This document shows positions 1-7,908 of a DNA stretch of 48,866 bases, in pieces (position 1 is the first letter of the stretch; each line of letters opens with the position of its first letter). Both the position numbers and the translations under genes were made by a program. The stretch is from Lachnospiraceae bacterium (GTDB lineage: Bacteria > Bacillota > Clostridia > Lachnospirales > Lachnospiraceae). The notes beneath the pieces are model-generated. The model was not told the DNA's origin. It saw nothing but the letters and a program-made list of their open reading frames with translations, and made no database searches. The DNA is taken from contig JAQXTA010000024.1 in the NCBI GenBank assembly GCA_029219245.1, forward strand, positions 1-48,866, in the 5' to 3' direction.

Positions 1-50
1 CAACTGTCAAGGATGCTTCGCACCACTTTGTGGCATAGTCCTTGACAGTT
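1..50. repeat. 50-bp perfect-arm inverted repeat
   Basis: The arms CAACTGTCAAGGA (1-13) and TCCTTGACAGTTG (38-50) are exact reverse complements. A smaller CCAC-TTT-GTGG hairpin sits in the middle. No T-tract follows on the + strand, so it is not a standard terminator. It starts at the window edge and its context is cut off. It may be the subterminal hairpin of an IS200/IS605-like element or another palindromic repeat. The symmetry is seen directly; the identity is a guess. Confidence 0.6.
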
Positions 51-348
51 GGAATAACTCAGCCTAAAGAAGCACCCAAGAGGACTAAGCCGGAGTCTGC
101 CCAAACGGGCAATTAGACCTTGCAAAAGTACAGGATCTGGGTTAAAGTAAAGCCACAAGTCATTGCCTGATACATTATCAGAGCATCGTGGGTGAACTCT
201 ATCCAATTAAATCCGAAGGTAAATTTACGCAGTCAAATAATGGATATGATATTGCTTTTCCAAAAAAAATATTGTATGATGAGTTTACATAATGCAATTA
301 TTATTGTTACCCATTTACATATTATAATATTTTTAGGGAGGCTCAGTC
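51..348. other. Intergenic region with possible structured RNA or element remnant
   Basis: No convincing gene covers this stretch. A compact G/C hairpin TGCCC-AAAC-GGGCA lies at 98-111, and GACT (83-86) can pair with AGTC (94-97). A short open frame runs in from the left hairpin and stops at 114-116, which would fit the tail of a truncated transposase-like gene whose other part lies outside the window. From about 240 the sequence turns A/T-rich. It contains TATAAT at 323-328 and the ribosome binding site AGGGAGG at 335-341 of the next gene. If that TATAAT were the -10, the leader would be only about 14 nt, so the promoter is uncertain. Confidence 0.35.
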
Positions 349-1431
349 ATGAAAAACTTCAAAATTACAAGAATATGTATAGCTTTATGTCTTATACTCG
401 GACTTACTTGTATGCCAATTTGCAAACTTCCGATACAAGCAGCAGAAATCATTGCAACCGTTTCGGGGACTGTTTTATCCGGAACAACATCGGATTTATT
501 ACAGCTTTCTACAAAAGAGGGAAAGATGCAGATAAAACTGGATAGTGGAACCGATGCCAGTGCTTGTAAAATACTGCTCCCCGGCAAGTCCATCAATGTT
601 TCCGTATCGCATGGTTCCGATGGGTATCTGCATGCCGTAAAAATAACAACCGGCGCACAGACAAACACTGTGTCCGTTGATACCTCAAAAACATCCAGCG
701 TGACCGGAACCATCAGTGAAAAAACAACTGATGATATTATCTATCTCAATACCGCTCAGGGCGAAATGCAAATCAAGCTGGACACAACTACTAACCTGAG
801 TGGATGCTCTGTTCTGGTTGCCGGTAAGACCTACACCATTAGCTGTGCACGCGGTGCTGATGCCTTTATGCATGCCATCAGTATCTCGGATGCTGCCACT
901 ATAAGCAGCTCCACAAACGGTTCTACAAGCAGTGATCCTTCCTTAACACCTGCACCGGCTACCGATGCCAATAACAACATCTCTACTTCAACGGTTTCCG
1001 GAACGGTAACCAAGAATACCAAAGAAAATATGCTGTGCCTATCCACCAGCTACGGAGAGATGCAGATTGTTATCGACAGCAATACCGATAGCCGCAATGG
1101 TATGTTTCTGATGCCGGATCGTAAATTAACAGTTACCGTTTACCGCGGTTCCGATGCCTATATGCATGCTGCCACCATTACCGGTGTAAAAACCTATGCC
1201 GAACCGGTAAGTGTGGATACTTCCAAAACATCTACCGTAACGGGAACGGTAAGCAGCAAGTCTACAGAAAATGTACTTTATCTGAATACCTCCTACGGCG
1301 AGATGGAGCTCAAATTGGATGCAGTCAGAAGTATTAGTGGTTTAAAAGTCCTCGTAAGCGGCAAAAAAATTACTGTGACCTGTGCAAGAGGTTCGGATGC
1401 TTATATGCACGCAGTTGATATTATTGGATAA
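349..1431 (+). CDS. Secreted protein with four tandem ~62-residue repeats
   Basis: No named family is recognised. The first ~32 residues form a signal peptide ending at QAA/E. The mature part holds four repeats at about residues 38-99, 118-179, 216-277 and 297-358. Each starts V[ST]GT[VI], carries G[EK]M[QE][IL] and ends with [GA][SA]D.[YF][LM]HA. Repeats 1-2 and 3-4 are each joined by the same linker VSVDTSKTS, while a Ser/Thr/Pro-rich linker separates the two pairs, so a two-repeat unit probably duplicated. Start: ATG at 349 with AGGGAGG upstream. The 15-nt gap to the next gene suggests co-transcription. The short beta-rich repeats would suit an exported small-barrel (OB/SH3-like) module, but that is inference. 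Confidence 0.85.
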   Translation: MKNFKITRICIALCLILGLTCMPICKLPIQAAEIIATVSGTVLSGTTSDLLQLSTKEGKMQIKLDSGTDASACKILLPGKSINVSVSHGSDGYLHAVKITTGAQTNTVSVDTSKTSSVTGTISEKTTDDIIYLNTAQGEMQIKLDTTTNLSGCSVLVAGKTYTISCARGADAFMHAISISDAATISSSTNGSTSSDPSLTPAPATDANNNISTSTVSGTVTKNTKENMLCLSTSYGEMQIVIDSNTDSRNGMFLMPDRKLTVTVYRGSDAYMHAATITGVKTYAEPVSVDTSKTSTVTGTVSSKSTENVLYLNTSYGEMELKLDAVRSISGLKVLVSGKKITVTCARGSDAYMHAVDIIG

Positions 1432-1446
1432 ATACAGGACAAAAGG

Positions 1447-2448
1447 ATGACAAAAATATTAAAAACCATAATAAAAATTTCGATTGGTATTCTGTGTTTT
1501 TTTGCTGTGATAACCGGAGTCTGGGCAGGTGCTTATTTTCACCGTTCCTCTCCTTCCGCAATACAGCAGTATGAAACAACCAATCCTTATATTCAGGAAA
1601 TAACGCAGATATCTGCCCATAGAAGCGGTGCCGGAATTATGCCGGAAGAAACCATGATGGCTTTTAAAAACTGTGTGGAAAATGCAGATTTTACGGTTGA
1701 CTTTTTTGAATTTGATTTGCACATTACCAAAGATGGAGTCCTTGTTCTGCTCCATGATGACGAGCTTGACCGGACATCTGACTGTGAAGCCGTTTTTCAG
1801 GAAGCAAATGTCCGTCCTGAAAATAAGACCTATGAAGAACTTCGTATGTTGAACATGGGTGCAAAATTCATAACAGACAGTGGGGAAATGCCTTATGCGA
1901 ATCTGCATGGAAGTGAAGTTCCCGATGACTTACGCATTTTAAGCCTTGATGAAGTTCTTGATTATCTAACAAGCCAGGGAAATTATAACTACATTATTGA
2001 AATAAAAAATGAGGGAGAACTTGGTAAGCAGGGGGTTGACATTCTTTATACCACATTAAAAGAACATAATCTGTTAGATTCTGCTATTTTAGGCTGTTTT
2101 CATCCGGAAGTGTCCGACTATATGGATACAACTTATCCGGATATGAAACGGGGTGCATACACTGCGGAAGTGAAAGAATTCTATATTGCCGCACTGACGA
2201 ACCAATCCGACTACACTCCAAGTTTTGATGTCCTTCAGTTGCCGTTTGGCAGCATGGAAGACAGCTATGGACTCAATCTGGCAACCGCACAGATTATCAA
2301 TTATGCACACAAGAATGATCTGGCTGTTCAGTATTGGACAATCAATAATGAAACGGATATGGAATATTTGATTCGTATCGGTGCCGACTGCATTATGTCA
2401 GATTATCCGGATGTTTTATATTCGGTAAGAAGTTCTATTACAGATTAA
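1447..2448 (+). CDS. Membrane-anchored glycerophosphodiester phosphodiesterase
   Basis: Hydrolyses glycerophosphodiesters to glycerol 3-phosphate plus an alcohol, probably outside the membrane. Residues ~5-30 form one membrane anchor. The GDPD fold follows, with the first catalytic His in SAHRSGAGIMPEE, the metal/acid cluster in FEFDLHITKDG with the second His in LLHDDELDRTSD, then YIIEIKNE, a VQYWTIN strand and a C-terminal GADCIMSDYP motif. The usual HRG is HRS here. About 333 residues is normal for an anchored GDPD. The ribosome binding site is AGGA before 1447. It lies 15 nt after the repeat protein and ends at a strong terminator, so the two form a short operon. Confidence 0.88.
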   Translation: MTKILKTIIKISIGILCFFAVITGVWAGAYFHRSSPSAIQQYETTNPYIQEITQISAHRSGAGIMPEETMMAFKNCVENADFTVDFFEFDLHITKDGVLVLLHDDELDRTSDCEAVFQEANVRPENKTYEELRMLNMGAKFITDSGEMPYANLHGSEVPDDLRILSLDEVLDYLTSQGNYNYIIEIKNEGELGKQGVDILYTTLKEHNLLDSAILGCFHPEVSDYMDTTYPDMKRGAYTAEVKEFYIAALTNQSDYTPSFDVLQLPFGSMEDSYGLNLATAQIINYAHKNDLAVQYWTINNETDMEYLIRIGADCIMSDYPDVLYSVRSSITD

Positions 2449-2463
2449 AATAATTTATTTCAT

Positions 2464-2495
2464 CTGCCGCCTGCTTAAGCAGTGCGGCAGTTTTT
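2464..2495 (+). terminator. Rho-independent terminator, possibly shared
   Basis: Stem CTGCCGC (2464-2470) with GCGGCAG (2484-2490), extended by CTGC-TTAA-GCAG inside, followed by TTTTT. It ends the GDPD operon and lies between convergent genes. Confidence 0.85.
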
Positions 2496-2500
2496 ATATC

Positions 2501-3481
2501 TTATTTTTCAGTCCTTTTCCTCTGGTAAAATTTATTGACAAGCTTCATCAACGCTGGAAATCCCGCCATAATGAAAACGTAGGCAATAATATAATATAGC
2601 ATTTTGCCAAAATAACTTCCCATCATACTGATTTCTTTCATTGCAGCATACAATGGTTCACAAACAGCTTTCATCACAAGCGCCAACAAAACAGCACCAG
2701 CGATGAAACAAATCATTTTCTGCCATACTTTCTGCATTGGCTCAAACTTCACCAATCTTCTCTCCAGAATCCAGCCAATCAGAAAACCAACCGCACAACC
2801 TGCCGCACTATAACAATCCGTTATCATTTTCGCCGGGTCTACCAGGATACTTCCATCAACTGCATAATCAACCGGATAAGATTTTAGGGTAAAGAAAACT
2901 AAATATATAGCGCAGATTACCAGACCGGCTCCCAAAACAAGCAAATCTCTGTTCTGCTTCGCTTCCATCCACCGCATCAGACGATAATCGGCAAAGATAA
3001 CAAGGCTGCAAAGCGCACAGCTTACAATAACATCCTGTGGTGTATGCACCCCTAGGTAATTTCTGGAAAACATAACCAGCATAATCATCACAACACAAAG
3101 CGTAGCAAGCCACTTTCTCCTACGCTGCCAGACTGCTATCGTTCCAAATTCGGCTGTTGCAAGCTGCGTATGTCCACTGGGGAAAGAATATCCGGTTGCC
3201 GTCTGCATAGAATTACCTGCCGGGACAATGCGCGCATCCCGAATCCATGGACGGTATACACAGCAGATATTTTTCAGAGTCTGATTCGCCACATTACCAA
3301 AGCCTACATTCATCGCTATCATAATGCCCGCTTTTTTATCAATACACCAATATATAGCCGCCATCATCAGATACGCGTAGGTTCCATGTACAAAATCAGA
3401 AATAAACTCAAAAAATGCATCCATTGCACCGCCGGTAGCATTCCTCAGTTCCTGCAGCCAAAGTAAATATTGAATATCCAT
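2501..3481 (-). CDS. PAP2-family membrane phosphatase
   Basis: A polytopic membrane protein with the three PAP2 (lipid phosphate phosphatase) signatures: K-x6-RP as KNICCVYRPW, PSGH in SFPSGHTQ, and SR-x5-H-x3-D as SRNYLGVHTPQD. Such enzymes remove phosphate from lipid pyrophosphates or phosphatidate, for example undecaprenyl diphosphate recycling. At 326 residues it is longer than the minimal ~200-residue enzymes; the C-terminal ~150 residues add several membrane helices. The ribosome binding site is GGAAAGGA before 3481. The exact substrate cannot be told. It is separated by ~150 nt from the next upstream gene and may have its own promoter. Confidence 0.88.
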   Translation of the reverse strand: MDIQYLLWLQELRNATGGAMDAFFEFISDFVHGTYAYLMMAAIYWCIDKKAGIMIAMNVGFGNVANQTLKNICCVYRPWIRDARIVPAGNSMQTATGYSFPSGHTQLATAEFGTIAVWQRRRKWLATLCVVMIMLVMFSRNYLGVHTPQDVIVSCALCSLVIFADYRLMRWMEAKQNRDLLVLGAGLVICAIYLVFFTLKSYPVDYAVDGSILVDPAKMITDCYSAAGCAVGFLIGWILERRLVKFEPMQKVWQKMICFIAGAVLLALVMKAVCEPLYAAMKEISMMGSYFGKMLYYIIAYVFIMAGFPALMKLVNKFYQRKRTEK

Positions 3482-3629
3482 GTCTTTTTCCTTTCCAATC
3501 GGTTTATTTCATCTTTCTGTTATACGCGGGTCAAAGCTTCTGCTCCATCACTAATAGCAAAGCCAGAAACTGACATGTCCTCTATATATGTAATTGTAAC
3601 CTATTATGGGTATCAGCGAAACAATTTAT

Positions 3630-4853
3630 TTATAAATTTGCCAAATTTTCTTCAATCGACTCCTGCAACTTCCTTGCAAGCTCTGCAATATCGGAAAGAC
3701 TGTTTTTTGCCGCCTTTACCTTGTCAAGTTCCTGCTGTACAGTACTTTGGTATACCATTTCCTTCCGAACCCTCATATCATTATTGGAAAAACCAAATAC
3801 CATATCCTCTATACCCTCTTCCATACGGACAAGTTCCACCCTCATCTCACAGTAAAGTACCGTTTCATTTCGCCATACACGATATTTTCTGGAAAGGCTA
3901 CCGTTTTCCCTAAGATATAACAGCATCTCCTGCAAATCTGCCAGATTCAGAAAAAACTCCTGATCCTCCTCATAGATATCCTGTGTCACATATGCCCGGA
4001 ACACCTGTTCAAAGCTTACTCCGGAACGCAACATTTCACCATAGTGTTCTTCTATAAAGGGGTCCATCCGGTATGGTGTCACAATGTCCTTTTGTATATC
4101 TACATAACAGACCGTAACATATTCATTTGCCAATACCCCAATGATATTCATTTCACGCAAATGCTCTCTCTGGGATTCGATTGTCTGCTCCATATATTTT
4201 TGAAGTTCCTGCTGATATGACAATGTCTGAAAGTATAGATAATAGGCAATCGTGGAAAGCACAAATGCCGTCCTGCCAAGACCCTGTACCGCAAAAAAGG
4301 ATTCCAATACAATAGACACAATAACAACCAGACTAATCCCCCATATAACAATATTTTCTAAAGTTTGCTTCTTACTTCCTCTGAATATGGAAAATAGCAA
4401 AGTACACAACAGATATATAAGAGAAACAATATGCGTTATATATCCAAGCGGTCCTCTGGCAAATTCGTTGTTTGCATTATAGGAATACACAATATCGGTA
4501 AAAAATGCAGAAAATGCAGCAATAACATTTAAAAATGCCGGGGCTGCCAAAAGTAGAAATTTCTTATCCGTTACCTTTAACCGCAGAAATATCTGTAAAA
4601 TTCCAAGCAACAGAAATGGCCGGATACTGTATCCGACAGCAGATAACAAAATCCGCCATTTGGTCGGCTCTTCAAAGGTTGCTATCCATAATTCTGCATT
4701 ATAAACAACTAATTCTATGATTTCCAAAAAACATAAAAGGATAAAAATATCCTTTTTCTCCTTATCTTCTGTCTTATAAGAAAGCAGAAAAATAAAAAGA
4801 AACAACAGCCCCGCTATCGGCGCAAAATTATTAGAAATAATATTGATTAACAT
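3630..4853 (-). CDS. 7TM sensor protein with PAS-like domain and no output domain
   Basis: The first ~215 residues contain about seven membrane helices, as in the multi-pass input modules of Lachnospiraceae cyclases and hybrid kinases. A soluble PAS-like region follows at about 235-355, with IGVLANEYVTVCYVDIQKD at its start, then a helical coiled-coil-like tail (360-407). In relatives this linker leads into a GGDEF or kinase domain, but here the protein simply stops and the following 150 nt encode no such remainder. It lies 18 nt downstream of a diguanylate cyclase gene, so it may modulate that enzyme or be a decayed receptor. Membrane location and PAS-like fold are read from the sequence; function is inferred. 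Confidence 0.7.
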   Translation of the reverse strand: MLINIISNNFAPIAGLLFLFIFLLSYKTEDKEKKDIFILLCFLEIIELVVYNAELWIATFEEPTKWRILLSAVGYSIRPFLLLGILQIFLRLKVTDKKFLLLAAPAFLNVIAAFSAFFTDIVYSYNANNEFARGPLGYITHIVSLIYLLCTLLFSIFRGSKKQTLENIVIWGISLVVIVSIVLESFFAVQGLGRTAFVLSTIAYYLYFQTLSYQQELQKYMEQTIESQREHLREMNIIGVLANEYVTVCYVDIQKDIVTPYRMDPFIEEHYGEMLRSGVSFEQVFRAYVTQDIYEEDQEFFLNLADLQEMLLYLRENGSLSRKYRVWRNETVLYCEMRVELVRMEEGIEDMVFGFSNNDMRVRKEMVYQSTVQQELDKVKAAKNSLSDIAELARKLQESIEENLANL

Positions 4854-4871
4854 ATTATTTTCCCCCTTATA

Positions 4872-5987
4872 TTATACCTTTCCCCTTATTCGCATCTCCG
4901 GACAGAATACATACCGGTTTCTTCCAAGATTTTTTGCTGAATACAAAGCAGCATCTGCATTTTCAAAAAGTACCGAATATTTATCTCCGTTAACCGGACA
5001 AACAGCAACGCCAATACTTGCCCCAATCTGTATTTTATTATCTGGTGTTTCAATGGAACGAATATCGGCAAGAAATTTATTCAGGCACGATATTATCTCT
5101 TTATTATGAAATTCTCCCGGTATCCAAACCTGAAATTCATCTCCGCCAAATCTCCCGGCCATGGCATTATCCGGAAAGCTATGCCGTATGCAATCTCCCA
5201 TGGTATGTAAGACCATATCCCCAAACACATGTCCGTAGTTATCATTTATACTTTTGAAATAATCCAGATCCATGATAAGAAGAATCCCATGGTGTTCCGA
5301 AGTATGCAGCCTTTTCGTAATCATGCGTTCAAATGCCGCCTTGGTAAAACATCCCGTCAGCTTATCCGTATCCCGTTCTCTTTCAATATATCTTTTCTGT
5401 ATCATCTCCCTCATTTTTGTCCGCATAATCCGCATATGGATAGCACTTCCCAAAAAAATACAACACAATGCGTTTACCGTATCGGTATATGCCAGATAAT
5501 ATGCTTTTTGATGAAAATCCACCGGGATAAAAAAACACAGAACAAGGAAAAAATAACCAAACAGCCTCCAAGGCCTGTCTATCACAAGAAGCGGTGCCGC
5601 TATCATGATAACACAAAATGTTGTCGCTGATATATCCCGCCTGAGAATGGTATTCAGAATAATGGCATATGCCAGCATCCCTGTCATCGCCACATACCAG
5701 AGCGGCACAATAAAGTGATTCCCTTTCTTTTTCATAATCTGACATAATATCTGAATGATTAGAAAGCAAACCCAGATTAATCCATAAATCTTCCGATTGG
5801 GTGCCATCATTTCCGAGAGCAGGCTTCCTAGAAACAACCCCGCAAACATGATAACAAGACAAATAGAAGCCATGCTTAAAGAACTGCGGTTCTTTTCCCG
5901 TACCTCTTCTGCTATCTCTTGATATTCCTGTTTTGTTACGCCACCATAGATGAAAAAATTCCAATATTTTTTAATAAAACTCCTCAT
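4872..5987 (-). CDS. Membrane-bound diguanylate cyclase (GGDEF)
   Basis: Makes cyclic di-GMP from two GTP. An N-terminal soluble stretch is followed by about six membrane helices (residues ~40-190). The cyclase domain carries DLDYFKSINDNYGHVFGD (metal/GTP binding) and an intact RFGGDEF near residue 281-287. The inhibitory RxxD site usually found just upstream is not recognisable (PDNA at the aligned place), so product inhibition may be lost. Start: the ATG at 5987 has AAAGGCGGG six bases upstream and is preferred over the ATG at 5993. Its promoter at 6032-6064 has the same heptamer pair as the neighbouring two-component operon, pointing to control by that regulator. Confidence 0.88.
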   Translation of the reverse strand: MRSFIKKYWNFFIYGGVTKQEYQEIAEEVREKNRSSLSMASICLVIMFAGLFLGSLLSEMMAPNRKIYGLIWVCFLIIQILCQIMKKKGNHFIVPLWYVAMTGMLAYAIILNTILRRDISATTFCVIMIAAPLLVIDRPWRLFGYFFLVLCFFIPVDFHQKAYYLAYTDTVNALCCIFLGSAIHMRIMRTKMREMIQKRYIERERDTDKLTGCFTKAAFERMITKRLHTSEHHGILLIMDLDYFKSINDNYGHVFGDMVLHTMGDCIRHSFPDNAMAGRFGGDEFQVWIPGEFHNKEIISCLNKFLADIRSIETPDNKIQIGASIGVAVCPVNGDKYSVLFENADAALYSAKNLGRNRYVFCPEMRIRGKV

Positions 5988-6031
5988 GTACATCCCGCCT
6001 TTAATATACTGTGATTATTGTGATCCGGAAT

Positions 6032-6064
6032 ATTATAGCAAACCCGATGTAACCAAACCGTAAC
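6032..6064 (-). promoter_or_regulatory. Promoter with 11-bp-spaced heptamer pair (putative SARP operator)
   Basis: On the minus strand: heptamer GTTACGG (6064-6058), TTTG, heptamer GTTACAT (6053-6047), nine bases, then TATAAT (6037-6032). The repeat period is 11 bp. The -35 position reads CGGTTT, a poor match to TTGACA, as expected of an activator-dependent promoter. The 16 bases GTTACGGTTTGGTTAC are identical to those at 8761-8776. Confidence 0.75.
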
Positions 6065-6088
6065 AAAACACACCGCCAATCATTATTT

Positions 6089-6898
6089 TTAAATTAATTT
6101 TTTATTTGCATTTTTGATGCTGTCAAGCTGGGCTGTCCTTGTTTCTGCCCAGGAATATTCCCTCATGTATTCTCCGCCGTAGCTTTGGATTACCTCTTCT
6201 TCTCCGGCAAGCATACGATACAAATCACAATCTACCTTTTCTGTCAGAAGAATTTTTTTTCTTCCTTCCGACACAATGATGTCGTCAATCCCTGCTTCTT
6301 TTAATGCATCCATCAATCGTTTCAGTGTTACCCTGTAAAGTGAATGTGTGTTCTCATCATTTACCCTTTCCTGCCACAAACAGGAAATGGCATCTCCGGC
6401 AGTAACGCCATAATCACCGCGATCCACTAAAAGTGCGAACAGTTCCTCCGGCTTTGTTCTTCCTAACGAGAGCCTGTTTCCATCAATGGTAACAACAAAA
6501 TTCGGTATGGTCTGTATTTTGATTCGCTTATCTGGCAAAGGTCGGTATCTTGCCGCTTTCTCCAGTTCCTTATGTACTTCCTGCTTCGTATATGGTTTTA
6601 ATATATAACCAATAGCATCTACACCAAATGCCTGCAATGCATACTGTTCAAAGGCCGTCATAAAAATAATGCGGATATTCTGATCCGTTTCCTTGAGTTT
6701 TTTGGCCAGTTCCAGTCCATGCATGGATGCCATCTCCATATCCAGAAATGCGATATCTATACGGTTTTCCTTTGACCATTTTATTGCTTCTTTGCCATCC
6801 TGAAACAGACGAAGATTTTTAATCTCCGGAAAATCCTGTACTGTCAGTCGAAAATTATCCAATGCCGGCTTTTCGTCATCCACACAAATTACATTCAT
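6089..6898 (-). CDS. Response regulator with SARP-type DNA-binding domain
   Basis: The receiver domain (residues 1-~120) has the acidic pair DD near residues 7-8, phospho-acceptor Asp in FLDMEM, Thr in FMTAFE and Lys in LKPY. The C-terminal part (~125-265) has a winged-helix region and a helical extension like bacterial transcriptional activator (SARP/BTAD) domains, the architecture known as COG3947 response regulators. It overlaps the histidine kinase gene by 4 nt (6895-6898), with AAGGAGG inside the kinase 3' end, so the two are translationally coupled partners. SARP proteins bind direct heptamers 11 bp apart, and such pairs lie upstream of this operon and of the next one. Confidence 0.85.
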   Translation of the reverse strand: MNVICVDDEKPALDNFRLTVQDFPEIKNLRLFQDGKEAIKWSKENRIDIAFLDMEMASMHGLELAKKLKETDQNIRIIFMTAFEQYALQAFGVDAIGYILKPYTKQEVHKELEKAARYRPLPDKRIKIQTIPNFVVTIDGNRLSLGRTKPEELFALLVDRGDYGVTAGDAISCLWQERVNDENTHSLYRVTLKRLMDALKEAGIDDIIVSEGRKKILLTEKVDCDLYRMLAGEEEVIQSYGGEYMREYSWAETRTAQLDSIKNANKKLI

Positions 6899-7908
6899 TT
6901 TTTTGCCTCCTTATCAGATTCACCCTGTATATATGGTATTTTTATCTCCACCCTTGTTCCCTTTCCCGGACTGCTTTCTATCTCTATACTTCCATTCATC
7001 ATATGCTTCAGACGAAAGCGGACATTCTCAAGGCCAATAGAATTGCCCCTCATTTTATCCGGATCAAATCCAACCCCATCATCCTCAATACAAATGAGAA
7101 TATCATCTTTTTCCCTTTTTGTGCGAAGCCAGATTGTTCCACCATCTTGTTTTGGCAGCAGACCATGTTTAATGGAATTTTCCACAATCGGTTGTAATAT
7201 CAGCGATGGAATTGTAAACTCCTGTGTTTTCATATCTGTCACAAATCGAATCTTATCACCGAAACGTACCTGTTCTAATGTCACATAATCCTCCAGATGC
7301 TCCCTTACTCTTTGAAATGTTACTGGTTTATCTTCCTGCATGATGTCAATGTTACTTCTGAGATATCTTGCAAACCGTACCACGGTATCATCTGCTTTTT
7401 CCGGATCATATTTGCACATACCGCTGATAGCATTTAATACATTAAAGATAAAATGTGTCCGAATCTGGCTCATAGCAAGAATAATGCGGCTGTTATGTAA
7501 TTCTCTGGAAAGTTTTTCTGCCCTTTTGGACGCCATGTATCCTGCCGGAATAGTCTTTATAGCCTTTATCAAATAGAAGGCAAAAAGCAATATAAAAAAT
7601 ATCTTTATAAGCAGACCACTTAACCACCAAGACATACAGGTATTAAGCAGTTCTAAGAGTATCGCCAGAAGCATTAACTGATACGATACTATCATAATCC
7701 TTTTTTCTCTGCCTTGCTGACGGAATTCTACAACGCAACAGATTAAAAGCAGAATCAATGCAAATGCCTGTGCTGCCATCCAAAACGGCAATGTATCATA
7801 AAGGAATACCTTTCCCACTAAAACAGAAAAAAGTATTGCTCCCTCTGCTGCTCCCAGAAAAGCAGCCACTCCTCCCGCAATCTTTTGGTAAGACTTTTCC
7901 ATATGCAC
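6895..7908 (-). CDS. Sensor histidine kinase, C-terminal part (membrane and kinase domains)
   Basis: Carries about four membrane helices (residues ~10-125), then a His_kinase (LytS/YehU type) domain with the phospho-acceptor His in SQIRTHFIFNVLNA and an HATPase domain with PIVENSIKHG and GSIEIESSPGKG motifs. Phosphorylates the adjacent SARP regulator. The only starts are GTG at 7908 or ATG at 7902, and neither has a ribosome binding site. The frame is closed by TGA just upstream. The preceding frame overlaps it by 91 nt and supplies exactly the missing sensor domain and first membrane helices. This is most likely the second half of one frameshifted gene. Confidence 0.8.
   Translation of the reverse strand: MHMEKSYQKIAGGVAAFLGAAEGAILFSVLVGKVFLYDTLPFWMAAQAFALILLLICCVVEFRQQGREKRIMIVSYQLMLLAILLELLNTCMSWWLSGLLIKIFFILLFAFYLIKAIKTIPAGYMASKRAEKLSRELHNSRIILAMSQIRTHFIFNVLNAISGMCKYDPEKADDTVVRFARYLRSNIDIMQEDKPVTFQRVREHLEDYVTLEQVRFGDKIRFVTDMKTQEFTIPSLILQPIVENSIKHGLLPKQDGGTIWLRTKREKDDILICIEDDGVGFDPDKMRGNSIGLENVRFRLKHMMNGSIEIESSPGKGTRVEIKIPYIQGESDKEAKK

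Noticed and set aside
51..200. Resemblance of AGCCGGAGTCTGCC to the B12 box of cobalamin riboswitches
   Set aside because: Other conserved cobalamin riboswitch blocks are absent and the downstream gene has no B12 link.
192..545. Open frame of 117 codons at the left end
   Set aside because: It runs in another frame across the signal peptide of the repeat protein and has no ribosome binding site.
3588..3603. GTTAC-like sequence upstream of the PAP2 gene
   Set aside because: Spacing of the partial repeats is not 11 bp and the arrangement with a -10 differs.
7827..7832. Programmed -1 frameshift at a T6 run in the sensor kinase
   Set aside because: The membrane-helix pattern is better restored by a shift near 7908-7919, and no stimulatory element is evident; kept only as an alternative.
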